14,147 bases of DNA, from NCBI GenBank assembly GCA_030689795.1, contig JAUYEO010000046.1:1-14147 (forward strand), given 5' to 3'. Source of the DNA: Desulfobacterales bacterium (GTDB taxonomy: Bacteria; Desulfobacterota; Desulfobacteria; Desulfobacterales; RPRI01). A program made the position numbers and the translations under genes. Shown here piece after piece: positions 1-6,958 of the stretch. The stretch's first letter is position 1, and each line of letters opens with the position of its first letter. The notes below the pieces were generated by a model. It did not search any database. It was not told where the DNA came from and saw nothing but the letters and a program-made list of their open reading frames with translations.

Positions 1-579
1 CTCCGGGAAAATATCAAGTTTTAATCCAGCGCCATCTCTGATTACTGAAACCAGGAGCCGCTTTCCATTGCTGCCTGATATGATTTCAGCCATCTCTTCC
101 CAGCTTGTAATGGGCGTCCCGTCAATCGATTCAATAAGATCTCCCTTTACCATCCCGGCCTTTGCGGCTGGAGAATCCTGCTCAACAGTCCCTACGACAG
201 GCTTCAGTATGAATGTCCCTGATATCAGAAAAATTACAAAAAATATTATTACCGCAAGAACAAAGTTAAAGAACGGCCCTGCAGCAACAATTATTATCCT
301 TTTTAAAACATGTTTATGGGTAAATGAAATGGGGATATCTTCGGGGGCAACTTCCGAATCGGGTTCTTCACCGATCATCTTGACATATCCGCCGAGAGGA
401 ATTGCTGAAACCCGGTAATCCGTAATCCCTGATTTTTTTCCGAACAACCTTGGTCCGAATCCAAGAGAGAACTTTTCAACTCCGACTCCAAAGAGCCTGG
501 CCATAATAAAATGACCAAATTCATGGAAAAATACCAAAATCCCGAGGACTATAACGAATGCGAATATATCTGTGCTCAT
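1..579 (-). CDS. rseP: RseP, site-2 intramembrane zinc metalloprotease (5' part, 193 codons, truncated by window edge)
   Basis: This is the N-terminal part of the inner-membrane site-2 protease that in proteobacteria cuts anti-sigma factors such as RseA and cleared signal peptides. Reading leftward from ATG at 579, the frame is open to the window edge. Visible features: a first hydrophobic segment (about residues 5-18) running into the zinc motif HEFGH (19-23), the family-typical IPLGGYVKM (60-68), a second membrane segment (about 94-125) with AGPFFNF, and the start of a periplasmic PDZ domain (about 126-193, with SPAAKAGMVKGD). The later NxxPxPxLDG metal-ligand motif would lie outside the window. 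It follows dxr on the same strand, as in many proteobacteria (dxr-rseP-bamA), but 265 bp of mostly repeat DNA separates them. No clear Shine-Dalgarno sequence precedes the ATG (AT-rich, ACAAGAT at best). Family identity is secure. Confidence 0.95.
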   Translation of the reverse strand, partial: MSTDIFAFVIVLGILVFFHEFGHFIMARLFGVGVEKFSLGFGPRLFGKKSGITDYRVSAIPLGGYVKMIGEEPDSEVAPEDIPISFTHKHVLKRIIIVAAGPFFNFVLAVIIFFVIFLISGTFILKPVVGTVEQDSPAAKAGMVKGDLIESIDGTPITSWEEMAEIISGSNGKRLLVSVIRDGAGLKLDIFPE

Positions 580-672
580 ATCTTGTATAATTATAAAGTG
601 TTAGAGAAAATGTTTATCTATTTGATAATATTCAAAGGCTACATTTATACCGTATTGAGGTGTTTAAAAGAT

Positions 673-787
673 GAACATTGAACATCCAACGTCGAACGCT
701 CAACATTGAATGAAAAACATACAACTAATACCGATTATTCCCCCCGTTAAACATTCGATGTTCGACGTTCAATGTTGGACGTTCATC
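673..787. repeat. Intergenic palindrome with arms made of 7-bp tandem units
   Basis: The left arm (673-714) reads as consecutive heptamers: GAACATT, GAACATC, CAACGTC, GAACGCT, CAACATT, GAATGAA. The right arm (752-787) is the imperfect reverse complement, again in heptamers: CGATGTT, CGACGTT, CAATGTT, GGACGTT. Pairing extends outward through AAAGATG on the left and CATCTTT on the right. The 37-nt centre (715-751) contains a C-run. It lies between dxr and rseP, so the dxr-rseP transcript would carry a long hairpin here. Similar GAACGTT-type repeats occur between genes in various environmental bacterial genomes (from memory, not checked). No ORF explains it. Confidence 0.85.
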
Positions 788-844
788 TTTTTCAATGGAA
801 TGGATCCTTCCACTGATTCTCTTGCCACCGGCACCTATTACCGC

Positions 845-1993
845 TTAAGGAACTTGCTCCGCGGCGATTCTGCGCGCCCATATATCTGCTTCGAGAATAT
901 CAGAAAGCTCCGGATATGCAATAACAAAGTGCCTTCCCATCGTCTTTTCAATAACTTCCGGTATATTTTTAAACGATATTCTCCCTTCTAAAAAGGCTTC
1001 AACCGCAACTTCGTTTGCCGCATTCAATACTGCGGGGAGAGTGCCTCCCGTTTTTCCGGCACTGCAAGCAAGACCAAGACAGGGAAATTTCTCATAATCG
1101 GGTTTTTGAAAGGTAAATGATCCGATCGCTTCAAAATCAGGATGCGGCTGCCCTATGGAGAGACGTTCCGGATAGGACATTGCATATGCTATAGCCCCTT
1201 TCATGTCAGGAATACCCATCTGCGCAATAACCGATCCGTCCTTATAGGATACCATGGAATGAATCACACTCTGCGGATGAATAATGACTTCAATATCATC
1301 AGTAGAAACTCCGAAAAGATACCCGGCTTCCATGACCTCAAGCCCTTTATTCATCAATGTGGCCGAATCGATGCTGACCTTTCGTCCCATCTGCCATGTC
1401 GGATGGTTCATCGCATCTTCCAGCTTGATACGGTCGAATTCGTTTAAGGGAAGATTAAGAAAAGGGCCTCCCGAGGCTGTTAGAAATATCTTCTGCATAT
1501 CTTCTTTGCGATGCCCGGCAAGACACTGAAAAATTGCGCTGTGTTCGCTGTCTATAGGAAGTATTTTTACACCCTTTTCAACGGCTCTTTTCATGACGAT
1601 TTCACCGGCCATAACAAGCGTCTCCTTGTTGGCCAGAGCAATGTTTTTTCCGGCATCAATTGCCGACAGCGTAGGGATCAGTCCTGCAGAACCGACCATG
1701 GCTGCAATTACCATATCGACAGGTGCATATGATGATGCAGCTCTGTACCCGTCATTTCCAAACAAGATCTCAACACCGCTGCCGGAAATATTTTTTTTCA
1801 GCGTAAGAGCGCTTTTTTCATCGAAAACAACTGCAAAATCGGGTGAAAATATCCGAATCTGTTCTGCCAGCATAATAATATTGTTTTTCGCTGCAAGCAC
1901 TCTGACTCGAAACCTGTCCGGAAACATTTCGGCTATTTTCAAAGCGTTGGCGCCGATTGAACCTGTCGAACCCAGTATCGATAAAGATTTCAT
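845..1993 (-). CDS. dxr: 1-deoxy-D-xylulose 5-phosphate reductoisomerase (IspC/Dxr)
   Basis: Cytosolic enzyme of the MEP isoprenoid pathway: it rearranges and reduces DXP to 2-C-methyl-D-erythritol 4-phosphate using NADPH and a divalent metal, and is the target of fosmidomycin. The 382-residue protein has the usual length. Motifs in order: NADPH loop GSTGSIG (8-14), LANKETLVMAGE (120-131), metal ligands D148 and E150 in LPIDSEH, ASGGPF (183-188), the SIDSATLMNKGLEVMEA block with metal ligand E219 (numbered by analogy with E. coli), and HPQSVIHSMV. The start gives the canonical N-terminus MKSLSILGSTGSIG, so it is firm, yet the 25 nt upstream are almost pure A/T with no Shine-Dalgarno sequence. 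A 10-bp-unit repeat begins about 20 bp upstream of the ATG. Its product feeds undecaprenyl-PP synthesis by uppS in the same cluster. Confidence 0.98.
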   Translation of the reverse strand: MKSLSILGSTGSIGANALKIAEMFPDRFRVRVLAAKNNIIMLAEQIRIFSPDFAVVFDEKSALTLKKNISGSGVEILFGNDGYRAASSYAPVDMVIAAMVGSAGLIPTLSAIDAGKNIALANKETLVMAGEIVMKRAVEKGVKILPIDSEHSAIFQCLAGHRKEDMQKIFLTASGGPFLNLPLNEFDRIKLEDAMNHPTWQMGRKVSIDSATLMNKGLEVMEAGYLFGVSTDDIEVIIHPQSVIHSMVSYKDGSVIAQMGIPDMKGAIAYAMSYPERLSIGQPHPDFEAIGSFTFQKPDYEKFPCLGLACSAGKTGGTLPAVLNAANEVAVEAFLEGRISFKNIPEVIEKTMGRHFVIAYPELSDILEADIWARRIAAEQVP

Positions 1994-2013
1994 AATTTTA
2001 AATAATTTAAAAT

Positions 2014-2122
2014 AAATTAGGACGCTGATTTTCGCCGATATCCGCAGATAATTATTACATTAACTCTTTATATTTAAACTCTCTAAAATCTGCGTTCATC
2101 TGCGTCCAAAAAGGAAATTTTT
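2014..2122. repeat. 10-bp-unit palindromic repeat, copy 1
   Basis: The left arm (2020-2050) reads in decamers: GGACGCTGAT, TTTCGCCGAT, ATCCGCAGAT. The right arm (2088-2107) is ATCTGCGTTC then ATCTGCGTCC, its imperfect inverse. The short centre is A/T-rich. The flanks match copy 2 (4476-4610): AAATTA on the left and AAAAAGGAAATTTTT on the right. Arms and flanks are alike but the centres are unrelated, so the arms behave as a frame around variable filler. It lies in the spacer between cdsA and dxr. Confidence 0.85.
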
Positions 2123-2157
2123 ATACTATCCCGTTATTCTGTTTCCTAAAACAGATG

Positions 2158-2308
2158 AGGTCGTAAAAAGCCGAAATTCAGACGGCAAAGTAAAAAGCTC
2201 ATTATGCAAGGCGCGCGAATCTTGAGGAATGAAGCGTACACATAAGTACGCTGCAATGACGAAAAATGAAGCGCAACTTAAGCAGAATGACTTTTTACGA
2301 AGCTGTCA
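2158..2308. repeat. Hairpin-rich intergenic repeat (TCGTAAAAAG family) abutting cdsA
   Basis: A roughly 150-bp element. An inner inverted repeat pairs GTAAAAAGCTCATTATGC (2190-2207) with GCAGAATGACTTTTTAC (2282-2298). The centre is a perfect 7-bp stem, AGCGTAC/GTACGCT (2233-2239 and 2246-2252), with a 6-nt loop. An extra TCGTAAAAAG lies outside on the left (2161-2170). On the minus strand the element begins TGACAGCTTCGTAAAAAGTC, and that TGA is the cdsA stop codon. I recall near-identical strings (AAGGCGCGCGAATCTTGAGG...) as dispersed repeats in deltaproteobacterial genomes, but this was not checked by search. Confidence 0.8.
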
Positions 2309-3115
2309 AAACAGATATTCCCTGAAAAACCATGCAACCGGAGCAGCAAAGAGAAGGGCATCTATACGATCAAGGATGCCTCCGTGGCCCGGCAGAATTC
2401 CGCCCGAGTCCTTTATGCCGGCTGACCGCTTCAATTCCGATTCAAAAAGATCCCCGATCTGTCCTGCAATTCCCACAGAAATAAAGAAAAGGAGACTCAA
2501 TCTCCATGAATATGCAGGCAGAAAAAAATATTTAAAAAGAGCCCCTGCCCCAAGGTTTACAATCAGCCCGCCGACAGAACCTTCGATTGTTTTTCCGGGG
2601 CTTACTGCAGGACAAAGCTTATGCTTCCCAAGGAAAGAACCCACATACAAAGCGCCTATATCTCCGGCAAATACGACTACAAGCAGAAAGTATATCCATA
2701 ATATCCCATCCTGGCCGTTTCTGATCAAAACCAGATATGAGAGAAAAAGAGGAATATAAATCAGACCCATAATCTGTTTTGCAACCAGCCACGGGGCATC
2801 CTTATCGGCTGCGAATTTTAAAAGAGAAATCATGCCTGAAACAACGAGGTTAAATGCAATCAAAGCCGGAACAATATCCGAAAATTTGCCGTAAACGGCC
2901 CATATGATAATTAATCCGATAAGATAAGATAATAAAGGGATGAAATCGGTTCTATGCCTTTTTGCTGAATCAAGCACAATCTTATAATATTCCCAGAGGG
3001 CAATAACCGACACAATGCTTATAACAACAGCAAACACAAAGCATCCGCCTTTGCTTATAAGCCATATGAGAAACGGAAGAGCTGCAAGACCGGTAATCCA
3101 GCGCTTTAAATGCAT
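2306..3115 (-). CDS. cdsA: Phosphatidate cytidylyltransferase (CDP-diglyceride synthase)
   Basis: Integral membrane enzyme that makes CDP-diacylglycerol from phosphatidate and CTP, the branch point for all phospholipids. The 269-residue protein is mostly hydrophobic, with about seven or eight membrane segments (first at 7-21). Near the C-terminus it carries the CDP-diglyceride synthase signature: S226, K229-R230, K235-D236, then GHGG (243-246) and the D249/D252 pair of ILDRID, which bind metal and substrate. The ATG at 3115 has AAAGGA 8 nt upstream. The uppS stop is 45 bp upstream, consistent with one operon. The TGA stop is the first triplet of the repeat that follows (2158-2308). The preceding residues FFREYLF fit a normal C-terminus, so little or no coding sequence seems lost. 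Confidence 0.97.
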   Translation of the reverse strand: MHLKRWITGLAALPFLIWLISKGGCFVFAVVISIVSVIALWEYYKIVLDSAKRHRTDFIPLLSYLIGLIIIWAVYGKFSDIVPALIAFNLVVSGMISLLKFAADKDAPWLVAKQIMGLIYIPLFLSYLVLIRNGQDGILWIYFLLVVVFAGDIGALYVGSFLGKHKLCPAVSPGKTIEGSVGGLIVNLGAGALFKYFFLPAYSWRLSLLFFISVGIAGQIGDLFESELKRSAGIKDSGGILPGHGGILDRIDALLFAAPVAWFFREYLF

Positions 3116-3160
3116 GACCTGAATCCTTTAAAAAGGGAGGTTCTTTGGAACAGAAACTTT

Positions 3161-3907
3161 CTACCCGACATTGCCAAACCGGCGTTCGCGGCGCTGAAAA
3201 TCAATAAGAATCCTGATAAACTCATCCTTTCCAAAGTCAGGCCACAATGTATCGGTGATAAAAATTTCAGTGTAAGCTATCTGCCACAGCAGAAAATTGC
3301 TTATCCTCATCTCACCGCTTGTCCGGATCAGCAAATCAGGATCCGGCATGCCTCCGGTATAAAGATGATCCGCAACAATCTCGGGCGTTATTGAGTCCGG
3401 ATCCATTTTACCTTCTCTTGCCTTCCCGGCAATCGCCTTCACCATATTTACTATTTCCGCTCTCCCTCCGTAACTTAAAGCAAGATTGAGAGTCATTCCT
3501 TCATTTTTTCCTGTTAATTCCATTGTCCGTTTTAACGATATCCGGACATCTTCAGGCAGGTTTTCAAGCTGCCCGATTGCATTTAGGCGGATATTATTTT
3601 CAAGCATTTCGTTTTGTTCGGAATCAAGGAATTTTTTCAGAAGGCTCATCAGGGTGGCAACTTCTATTTTAGGCCGCTGCCAGTTTTCTGTGGAAAAAGC
3701 ATAAAGGGTCAGAATGGGGATTCCAATTTCACGACAGGTTCTTACTATTCTCCTTACGGTTTCGGCTCCAGCCTGATGACCCTTGATTCTGTTCATGAGA
3801 CGCTTTTTGGCCCATCGCCCGTTGCCGTCCATTATTATGGCAACATGCCCGGGAAGTTTTGAAGCATCAAGGCCGTCTGGAACGGAAGGAGATACGCTAG
3901 AATTCAA
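3161..3907 (-). CDS. uppS: Undecaprenyl diphosphate synthase (cis-prenyltransferase)
   Basis: Cytosolic cis-prenyltransferase that extends farnesyl diphosphate with eight isopentenyl units to the C55 carrier used for peptidoglycan and O-antigen. Motifs: MDGNGRWAKKR with catalytic D27, the GHQAGAE segment, YAFSTENW, and the late RTSGEMRISNFLLWQ that binds IPP and Mg2+. I chose TTG at 3907. It gives 248 residues, puts the catalytic Asp at 27 (26 in E. coli), has AAAGAG about 5 nt upstream, and overlaps the end of frr by only 11 bp, as expected for translational coupling. A longer frame from TTG at 3943 (260 residues) would overlap frr by 47 bp, and its only AGG lies 1 nt from the codon. No in-frame ATG precedes the active site. 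Confidence 0.95.
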   Translation of the reverse strand: MNSSVSPSVPDGLDASKLPGHVAIIMDGNGRWAKKRLMNRIKGHQAGAETVRRIVRTCREIGIPILTLYAFSTENWQRPKIEVATLMSLLKKFLDSEQNEMLENNIRLNAIGQLENLPEDVRISLKRTMELTGKNEGMTLNLALSYGGRAEIVNMVKAIAGKAREGKMDPDSITPEIVADHLYTGGMPDPDLLIRTSGEMRISNFLLWQIAYTEIFITDTLWPDFGKDEFIRILIDFQRRERRFGNVG

Positions 3908-4454
3908 GGATCTCTTTCTCTTTGTCTTTATAGATATTGTCAACCTGCTTTATATGCTCATCCGTTATCTTCTGAACATTATCCTGTGCTTTGAAGGCGT
4001 CATCTTCCGAGATCTCGCCGTCTTTTTTCAGGCCCTTGATAAGCTCATTTGAATCCCGCCTGAGATTACGAACAGCGACTTTGCAATCTTCGCACGTTTT
4101 ATGCACAACCTTGACCAGTTTTTTTCTTCTGTCTTCAGTCAGAGGCGGAATCGATATGCGAATAATTTTGCCGTCGCTCGAAGGGGTCAGGCCAAGATCG
4201 GATTTCATTATGGCCTTTTCAATCTCTTTTATTACGGATACATCCCAGGGCTGGACGGTTATCAGCCGGCTCTCAGGAACGGAAAGAGATGCTATCTGAT
4301 TAAGCGGGGTGGGAGTTCCGTAATAATCGACCCTTATGCCGTCAAGAATCGACGGGGAAGCACGCCCGGTCCTTACTCTCTTCAATTCATTCTGAAGGGC
4401 ACTAATTGACTTGCCCATACTCTCTTTTGTTTCATCGAATACAGACTCAATCAT
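3897..4454 (-). CDS. frr: Ribosome recycling factor
   Basis: Binds the post-termination ribosome with EF-G and splits the subunits for reuse. From ATG at 4454 it is 185 residues, the same as E. coli RRF. Recognisable blocks are KRVRTGRASPSILD, VDYYGTPTPLNQIASLSVPE, the hinge region after SLSVPESRLITVQPWD, and the long C-terminal helix of the three-helix domain with RKKLVK and RRDSNELIKGLKKDGEISEDD. The start follows from GAGG 8 nt upstream of the ATG. An in-frame GTG 9 nt further up (4463) has no ribosome-binding site. Its stop overlaps the chosen uppS start. Between frr and pyrH lies a composite palindromic repeat (4476-4610), so the usual tight pyrH-frr junction is opened by inserted repeat DNA. 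Confidence 0.98.
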   Translation of the reverse strand: MIESVFDETKESMGKSISALQNELKRVRTGRASPSILDGIRVDYYGTPTPLNQIASLSVPESRLITVQPWDVSVIKEIEKAIMKSDLGLTPSSDGKIIRISIPPLTEDRRKKLVKVVHKTCEDCKVAVRNLRRDSNELIKGLKKDGEISEDDAFKAQDNVQKITDEHIKQVDNIYKDKEKEILEF

Positions 4455-4475
4455 GGGCTTCACCTCATTCTAATT

Positions 4476-4610
4476 AAATTAGGACGCGGATTTTCGCCGA
4501 TATCCGCAGATAGACAGGCTGTTAGCTAATCCGCCAATCAGCGTGGCGGACAGCCTAACAGTCTTCAGTCTAAACTCCTGCGTTCATCTGCGTCCAAAAA
4601 GGAAATTTTT
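4476..4610. repeat. 10-bp-unit palindromic repeat, copy 2, with a nested hairpin
   Basis: The outer arms match copy 1 at 2014-2122: GGACGCGGAT, TTTCGCCGAT, ATCCGCAGAT on the left (4482-4511) and CTGCGTTCATCTGCGTCC on the right (to 4595), with the same AAATTA and AAAAAGGAAATTTTT flanks. Copy 1 has A/T filler in the middle, whereas this copy holds a second palindrome: GGCTGTTAG, then TCCGCC-9 nt-GGCGGA, then CAGCCTAACAG and TTCAGTCTAAAC. The GGCTGTTAG and CAGTCTAAAC strings match the 15-bp-period elements at 7067-7223 and 11063-11185. It lies between pyrH and frr. Confidence 0.85.
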
Positions 4611-4632
4611 TGCGCCCGCTGCTTCGGTTTCA

Positions 4633-5349
4633 TCAGGCGTAAATACGTGTGCCTATATCCTCACCGCATATGACCTTTCTTATATTCCCCTTTTTCTTAA
4701 GGTTAAAAACCGCGAGAGGCAGATGATTATCCATTGCAAGGGAAATAGCCGTCATATCCATTACTTTAAGCTGTTTTTCAAGGACCTCCATGTATGTTAC
4801 TCTTTTTAGCAGTATGGCATCCTTGTTTAGAACCGGATCAGAATCATACAGTCCGTCAACCTTTGTGGCTTTAAGCAGAATCTCGGCATGAATTTCCTGC
4901 GCCCTTAAGACGGCGGCTGTATCGGTTGTAAAGTATGGATTGCCGGTCCCCGCTGCAAAAATCACGGCACGTCCTTTTTCAAGATGACGCACAGCCCTTC
5001 TGAGTATATAAGGTTCGGCGACTTCATGCATCGATATAGCGGTCTGGATACGAGTTGCAATGCCTTTTTTTTCAAGAGAATCCTGCAATGCGAGACTGTT
5101 TATAACGGTAGCAAGCATTCCCATATGATCTGCGGAACTCCGGTCCATTCCATAAGAGCTTGCGGCAATCCCGCGGAAAATATTTCCTCCTCCGACAACT
5201 ATGGCTATTTGTATGCCGAGATCGAATATTGACCGGATCTCCTCGGAAACATACTTAATAACATCCGGACTGATTCCGAAGCCCTGATCGCCCATCAGGG
5301 CTTCGCCGCTTAATTTCAGAAGAACTCTTTTATATTGTGGAGGTGTCAA
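4633..5349 (-). CDS. pyrH: Uridylate kinase (UMP kinase)
   Basis: Bacterial hexameric UMP kinase (amino-acid kinase fold), which makes UDP from UMP and ATP in pyrimidine synthesis. The 238 residues match the family length. Visible motifs: KRVLLKLSGEAL at the N-terminus, VVGGGNIFRG (phosphate and UMP binding), MDRSSADHMGMLATVINSLAL, FAAGTGNPYFTTDTAAVLRA, and KATKVDGLYDSDP. The start is TTG at 5349. It is effectively forced: the tsf stop TAA lies in the same frame 3 nt upstream, and no other start precedes the KLSGEAL motif. GGAG sits 11 nt upstream, inside the end of tsf. The 3-bp spacing to tsf suggests coupled translation. Confidence 0.98.
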   Translation of the reverse strand: MTPPQYKRVLLKLSGEALMGDQGFGISPDVIKYVSEEIRSIFDLGIQIAIVVGGGNIFRGIAASSYGMDRSSADHMGMLATVINSLALQDSLEKKGIATRIQTAISMHEVAEPYILRRAVRHLEKGRAVIFAAGTGNPYFTTDTAAVLRAQEIHAEILLKATKVDGLYDSDPVLNKDAILLKRVTYMEVLEKQLKVMDMTAISLAMDNHLPLAVFNLKKKGNIRKVICGEDIGTRIYA

Positions 5350-5352
5350 TGT

Positions 5353-5949
5353 TTATGATTCTCCGATCTGAAAACGCACAAAACGTTTAATGGTGATATT
5401 CTCACCTATTTTTGCGATCAGGTTGCTGAGCAGGTCGGCAACTGTAACACTAGGGTCGCGGACATACGCCTGATTCATAAGACAGTTGTCTTTAAAAAAC
5501 TTCTCAAGCTTTCCCTCAGCTATTTTTTCGATCATTTTTTCAGGTTTCCCCATTTCTCCTGCCTGGGCACGGTATATTTCCATCTCCCTTTGGATAAGTT
5601 CCTGGGATACATCTTCCCTTCTGATACTGACAGGATTGGTTGCAGCAATATGCATCGCCACATTTTTTGCAAACTCTTTAAAATCGTCATTTTTCGCGAC
5701 GAAATCGGTTTCACAGTTAATCTCAACGAGCACTCCAAGCTTTCCGCCCATATGGATATAAGGCTGGATCACCCCTTCAGTCATAGCCCTTCCGGCCCTT
5801 TTGGCCGCTGTGGCAAGACCTTTTTTCCTCAATTGATCAACAGCTTTCTCCATATCTCCTTCACATACCGAAAGAGCTTCCTTGCAATCCATTATACCTG
5901 CACCGGTCTTCTCCCGGAGTTGTTTAACAGTTTCTGCGCTTATCACCAT
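5353..5949 (-). CDS. tsf: Elongation factor Ts (short form)
   Basis: Guanine-nucleotide exchange factor that releases GDP from EF-Tu. Visible: the N-terminal UBA-like domain (1-50, VKQLREKTGAGIMDCKEAL) and the EF-Tu contact motif in CETDFVAKND (about 79-88). At 198 residues it is the short, Thermus-like form, lacking the second core subdomain and coiled coil of the E. coli protein (about 283 residues). That is usual for many lineages and not a truncation, because the C-terminal segment (VADLLSNLIAKIGENITIKRFVRFQIG) is intact. The ATG at 5949 has a strong GGGAGG 8 nt upstream. A large hairpin (5967-6019) ends only 4 nt before that ribosome-binding site. Confidence 0.98.
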   Translation of the reverse strand: MVISAETVKQLREKTGAGIMDCKEALSVCEGDMEKAVDQLRKKGLATAAKRAGRAMTEGVIQPYIHMGGKLGVLVEINCETDFVAKNDDFKEFAKNVAMHIAATNPVSIRREDVSQELIQREMEIYRAQAGEMGKPEKMIEKIAEGKLEKFFKDNCLMNQAYVRDPSVTVADLLSNLIAKIGENITIKRFVRFQIGES

Positions 5950-5966
5950 CTTGTAATCCTCCCGTT

Positions 5967-6019
5967 AGGAGCCGTTACGAAATAACTGTTACTTTCTTGA
6001 CCATTTCGTTACGGCTCCT
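5967..6019. promoter_or_regulatory. 17-bp stem-loop between rpsB and tsf
   Basis: AGGAGCCGTTACGAAAT (5967-5983) and ATTTCGTTACGGCTCCT (6003-6019) are inverted copies with a single internal mismatch, separated by 19 nt. In the rpsB-tsf transcript this forms a strong stem just upstream of the tsf Shine-Dalgarno sequence. No T-run follows on the minus strand, so it is not a standard terminator. It could be an mRNA processing or stability element setting the S2:EF-Ts ratio, or another member of the repeat population here. Function is inference. Confidence 0.7.
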
Positions 6020-6091
6020 TATGCCGTTCTTGTCATTTAAATGGTCCGGTTATTTTATTCAAACGGCTTTTTATATTTCTGAGCGAATAAT

Positions 6092-6958
6092 CTATTCTTC
6101 GCTTTCAATTTCTTCGGCTTCTTCCGGAGCCGCCCTTTTAATTATTTCGATAACCGGCCCGTCCGAACCGTTTGAAATAACTTTTCGCTCACCCGGTTTC
6201 AATTCCGGCCTTACCTCAGCAGTCTCAACGGCATCTTCCATCTTTTTATCCGATTCTGCCTGCTGTTTTTCATTCAACCGTTTTTTTCCTTCGATACAGG
6301 CATTGGCTATTCTGGATGAAATAAGCCTTATGGAGCGTATTGCATCATCGTTTCCGGGTATAATATAATCAACATCATCAGGATCACAGTTGGTATCAAC
6401 AATTGAGACAATGGGAATTCTCAAGCGTTTGCCTTCCCGTATCGCTATGGCCTCATTTTTGGGATCAACTATGAATATGGCTCCGGGAAGTCCGTTCATG
6501 CTGCGAATACCACCCAGGGTGCTGTCAAGTTTTACCCTCTCTTTTTCATGTTTCAACCTCTCTTTTTTTGGGAAAAGATTGATTGAACCGTCGTTCTGAA
6601 TGGAATTAAGATAATTAAGCCGGTCGATGCCCTGTTTAATAGTCTGGAAATTCGTCAGCATCCCGCCAAGCCACCTGTTATGCACATAAAACATTTCACA
6701 GCGATTTGCCTCTTCATAAATCGACTCTTTTGCCTGTTTCTTAGTGCCGACAAAAAGAACCGATTTGCCGGTTGCGACTGTCTCAACTACAAAATCATAA
6801 GCTGTTTTGAACATCCGGACGGTTTTTTGAAGATCTATAATATAAATCCCGTTCCTTGCCCCGAAGATATATGGTTTCATCTTGGGGTTCCACCGTTTTG
6901 TCTGATGACCGAAATGCACTCCCGCCTCAAGGAGTTCCTTCATTGTAAGATAAGCCAT
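6092..6958 (-). CDS. rpsB: 30S ribosomal protein uS2
   Basis: Primary component of the back of the 30S head-body junction, needed for S1 binding. Diagnostic blocks: MKELLEAGVHFGHQTKRWNPKMKPYIFGARNGIYIIDLQKT at the N-terminus, VLFVGTKKQA, the FYVHNRWLGGMLTNFQTI motif, PGAIFIVDPKNEAIAIREGKRLRIPIVSIVDTNCDPD, and IPGNDDAIRSIRLI. The 288 residues exceed E. coli S2 (241) because of a charged C-terminal tail of roughly 60 residues ending in EEAEEIESEE. Such tails are common in uS2 and are probably disordered. The ATG at 6958 has AAGGGAG 7 nt upstream. It heads the rpsB-tsf-pyrH group, and a G-rich leader precedes it. Confidence 0.98.
   Translation of the reverse strand: MAYLTMKELLEAGVHFGHQTKRWNPKMKPYIFGARNGIYIIDLQKTVRMFKTAYDFVVETVATGKSVLFVGTKKQAKESIYEEANRCEMFYVHNRWLGGMLTNFQTIKQGIDRLNYLNSIQNDGSINLFPKKERLKHEKERVKLDSTLGGIRSMNGLPGAIFIVDPKNEAIAIREGKRLRIPIVSIVDTNCDPDDVDYIIPGNDDAIRSIRLISSRIANACIEGKKRLNEKQQAESDKKMEDAVETAEVRPELKPGERKVISNGSDGPVIEIIKRAAPEEAEEIESEE

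Noticed and set aside
587..596. TATAAT on the minus strand just before rseP as a promoter for a leaderless message
   Set aside because: There is no acceptable -35 at 16-18 nt, and the match is easily chance in this A/T-rich stretch.
2229..2759. Plus-strand open frame running through a repeat and antisense to cdsA
   Set aside because: It reads against a clearly conserved gene, resembles no known family, and starts inside repeat DNA. Similar long antisense frames throughout the window are shadows of real genes.
3908..3943. Longer uppS N-terminus from TTG at 3943
   Set aside because: It would overlap frr by 47 bp and add 12 Lys/Arg-rich residues, and its only AGG is 1 nt from the codon. TTG at 3907 has better spacing and gives the normal length.
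4455..4463. GTG start for frr, 3 residues upstream
   Set aside because: No ribosome-binding site precedes it, whereas ATG 4454 has GAGG 8 nt away and gives exactly 185 residues.
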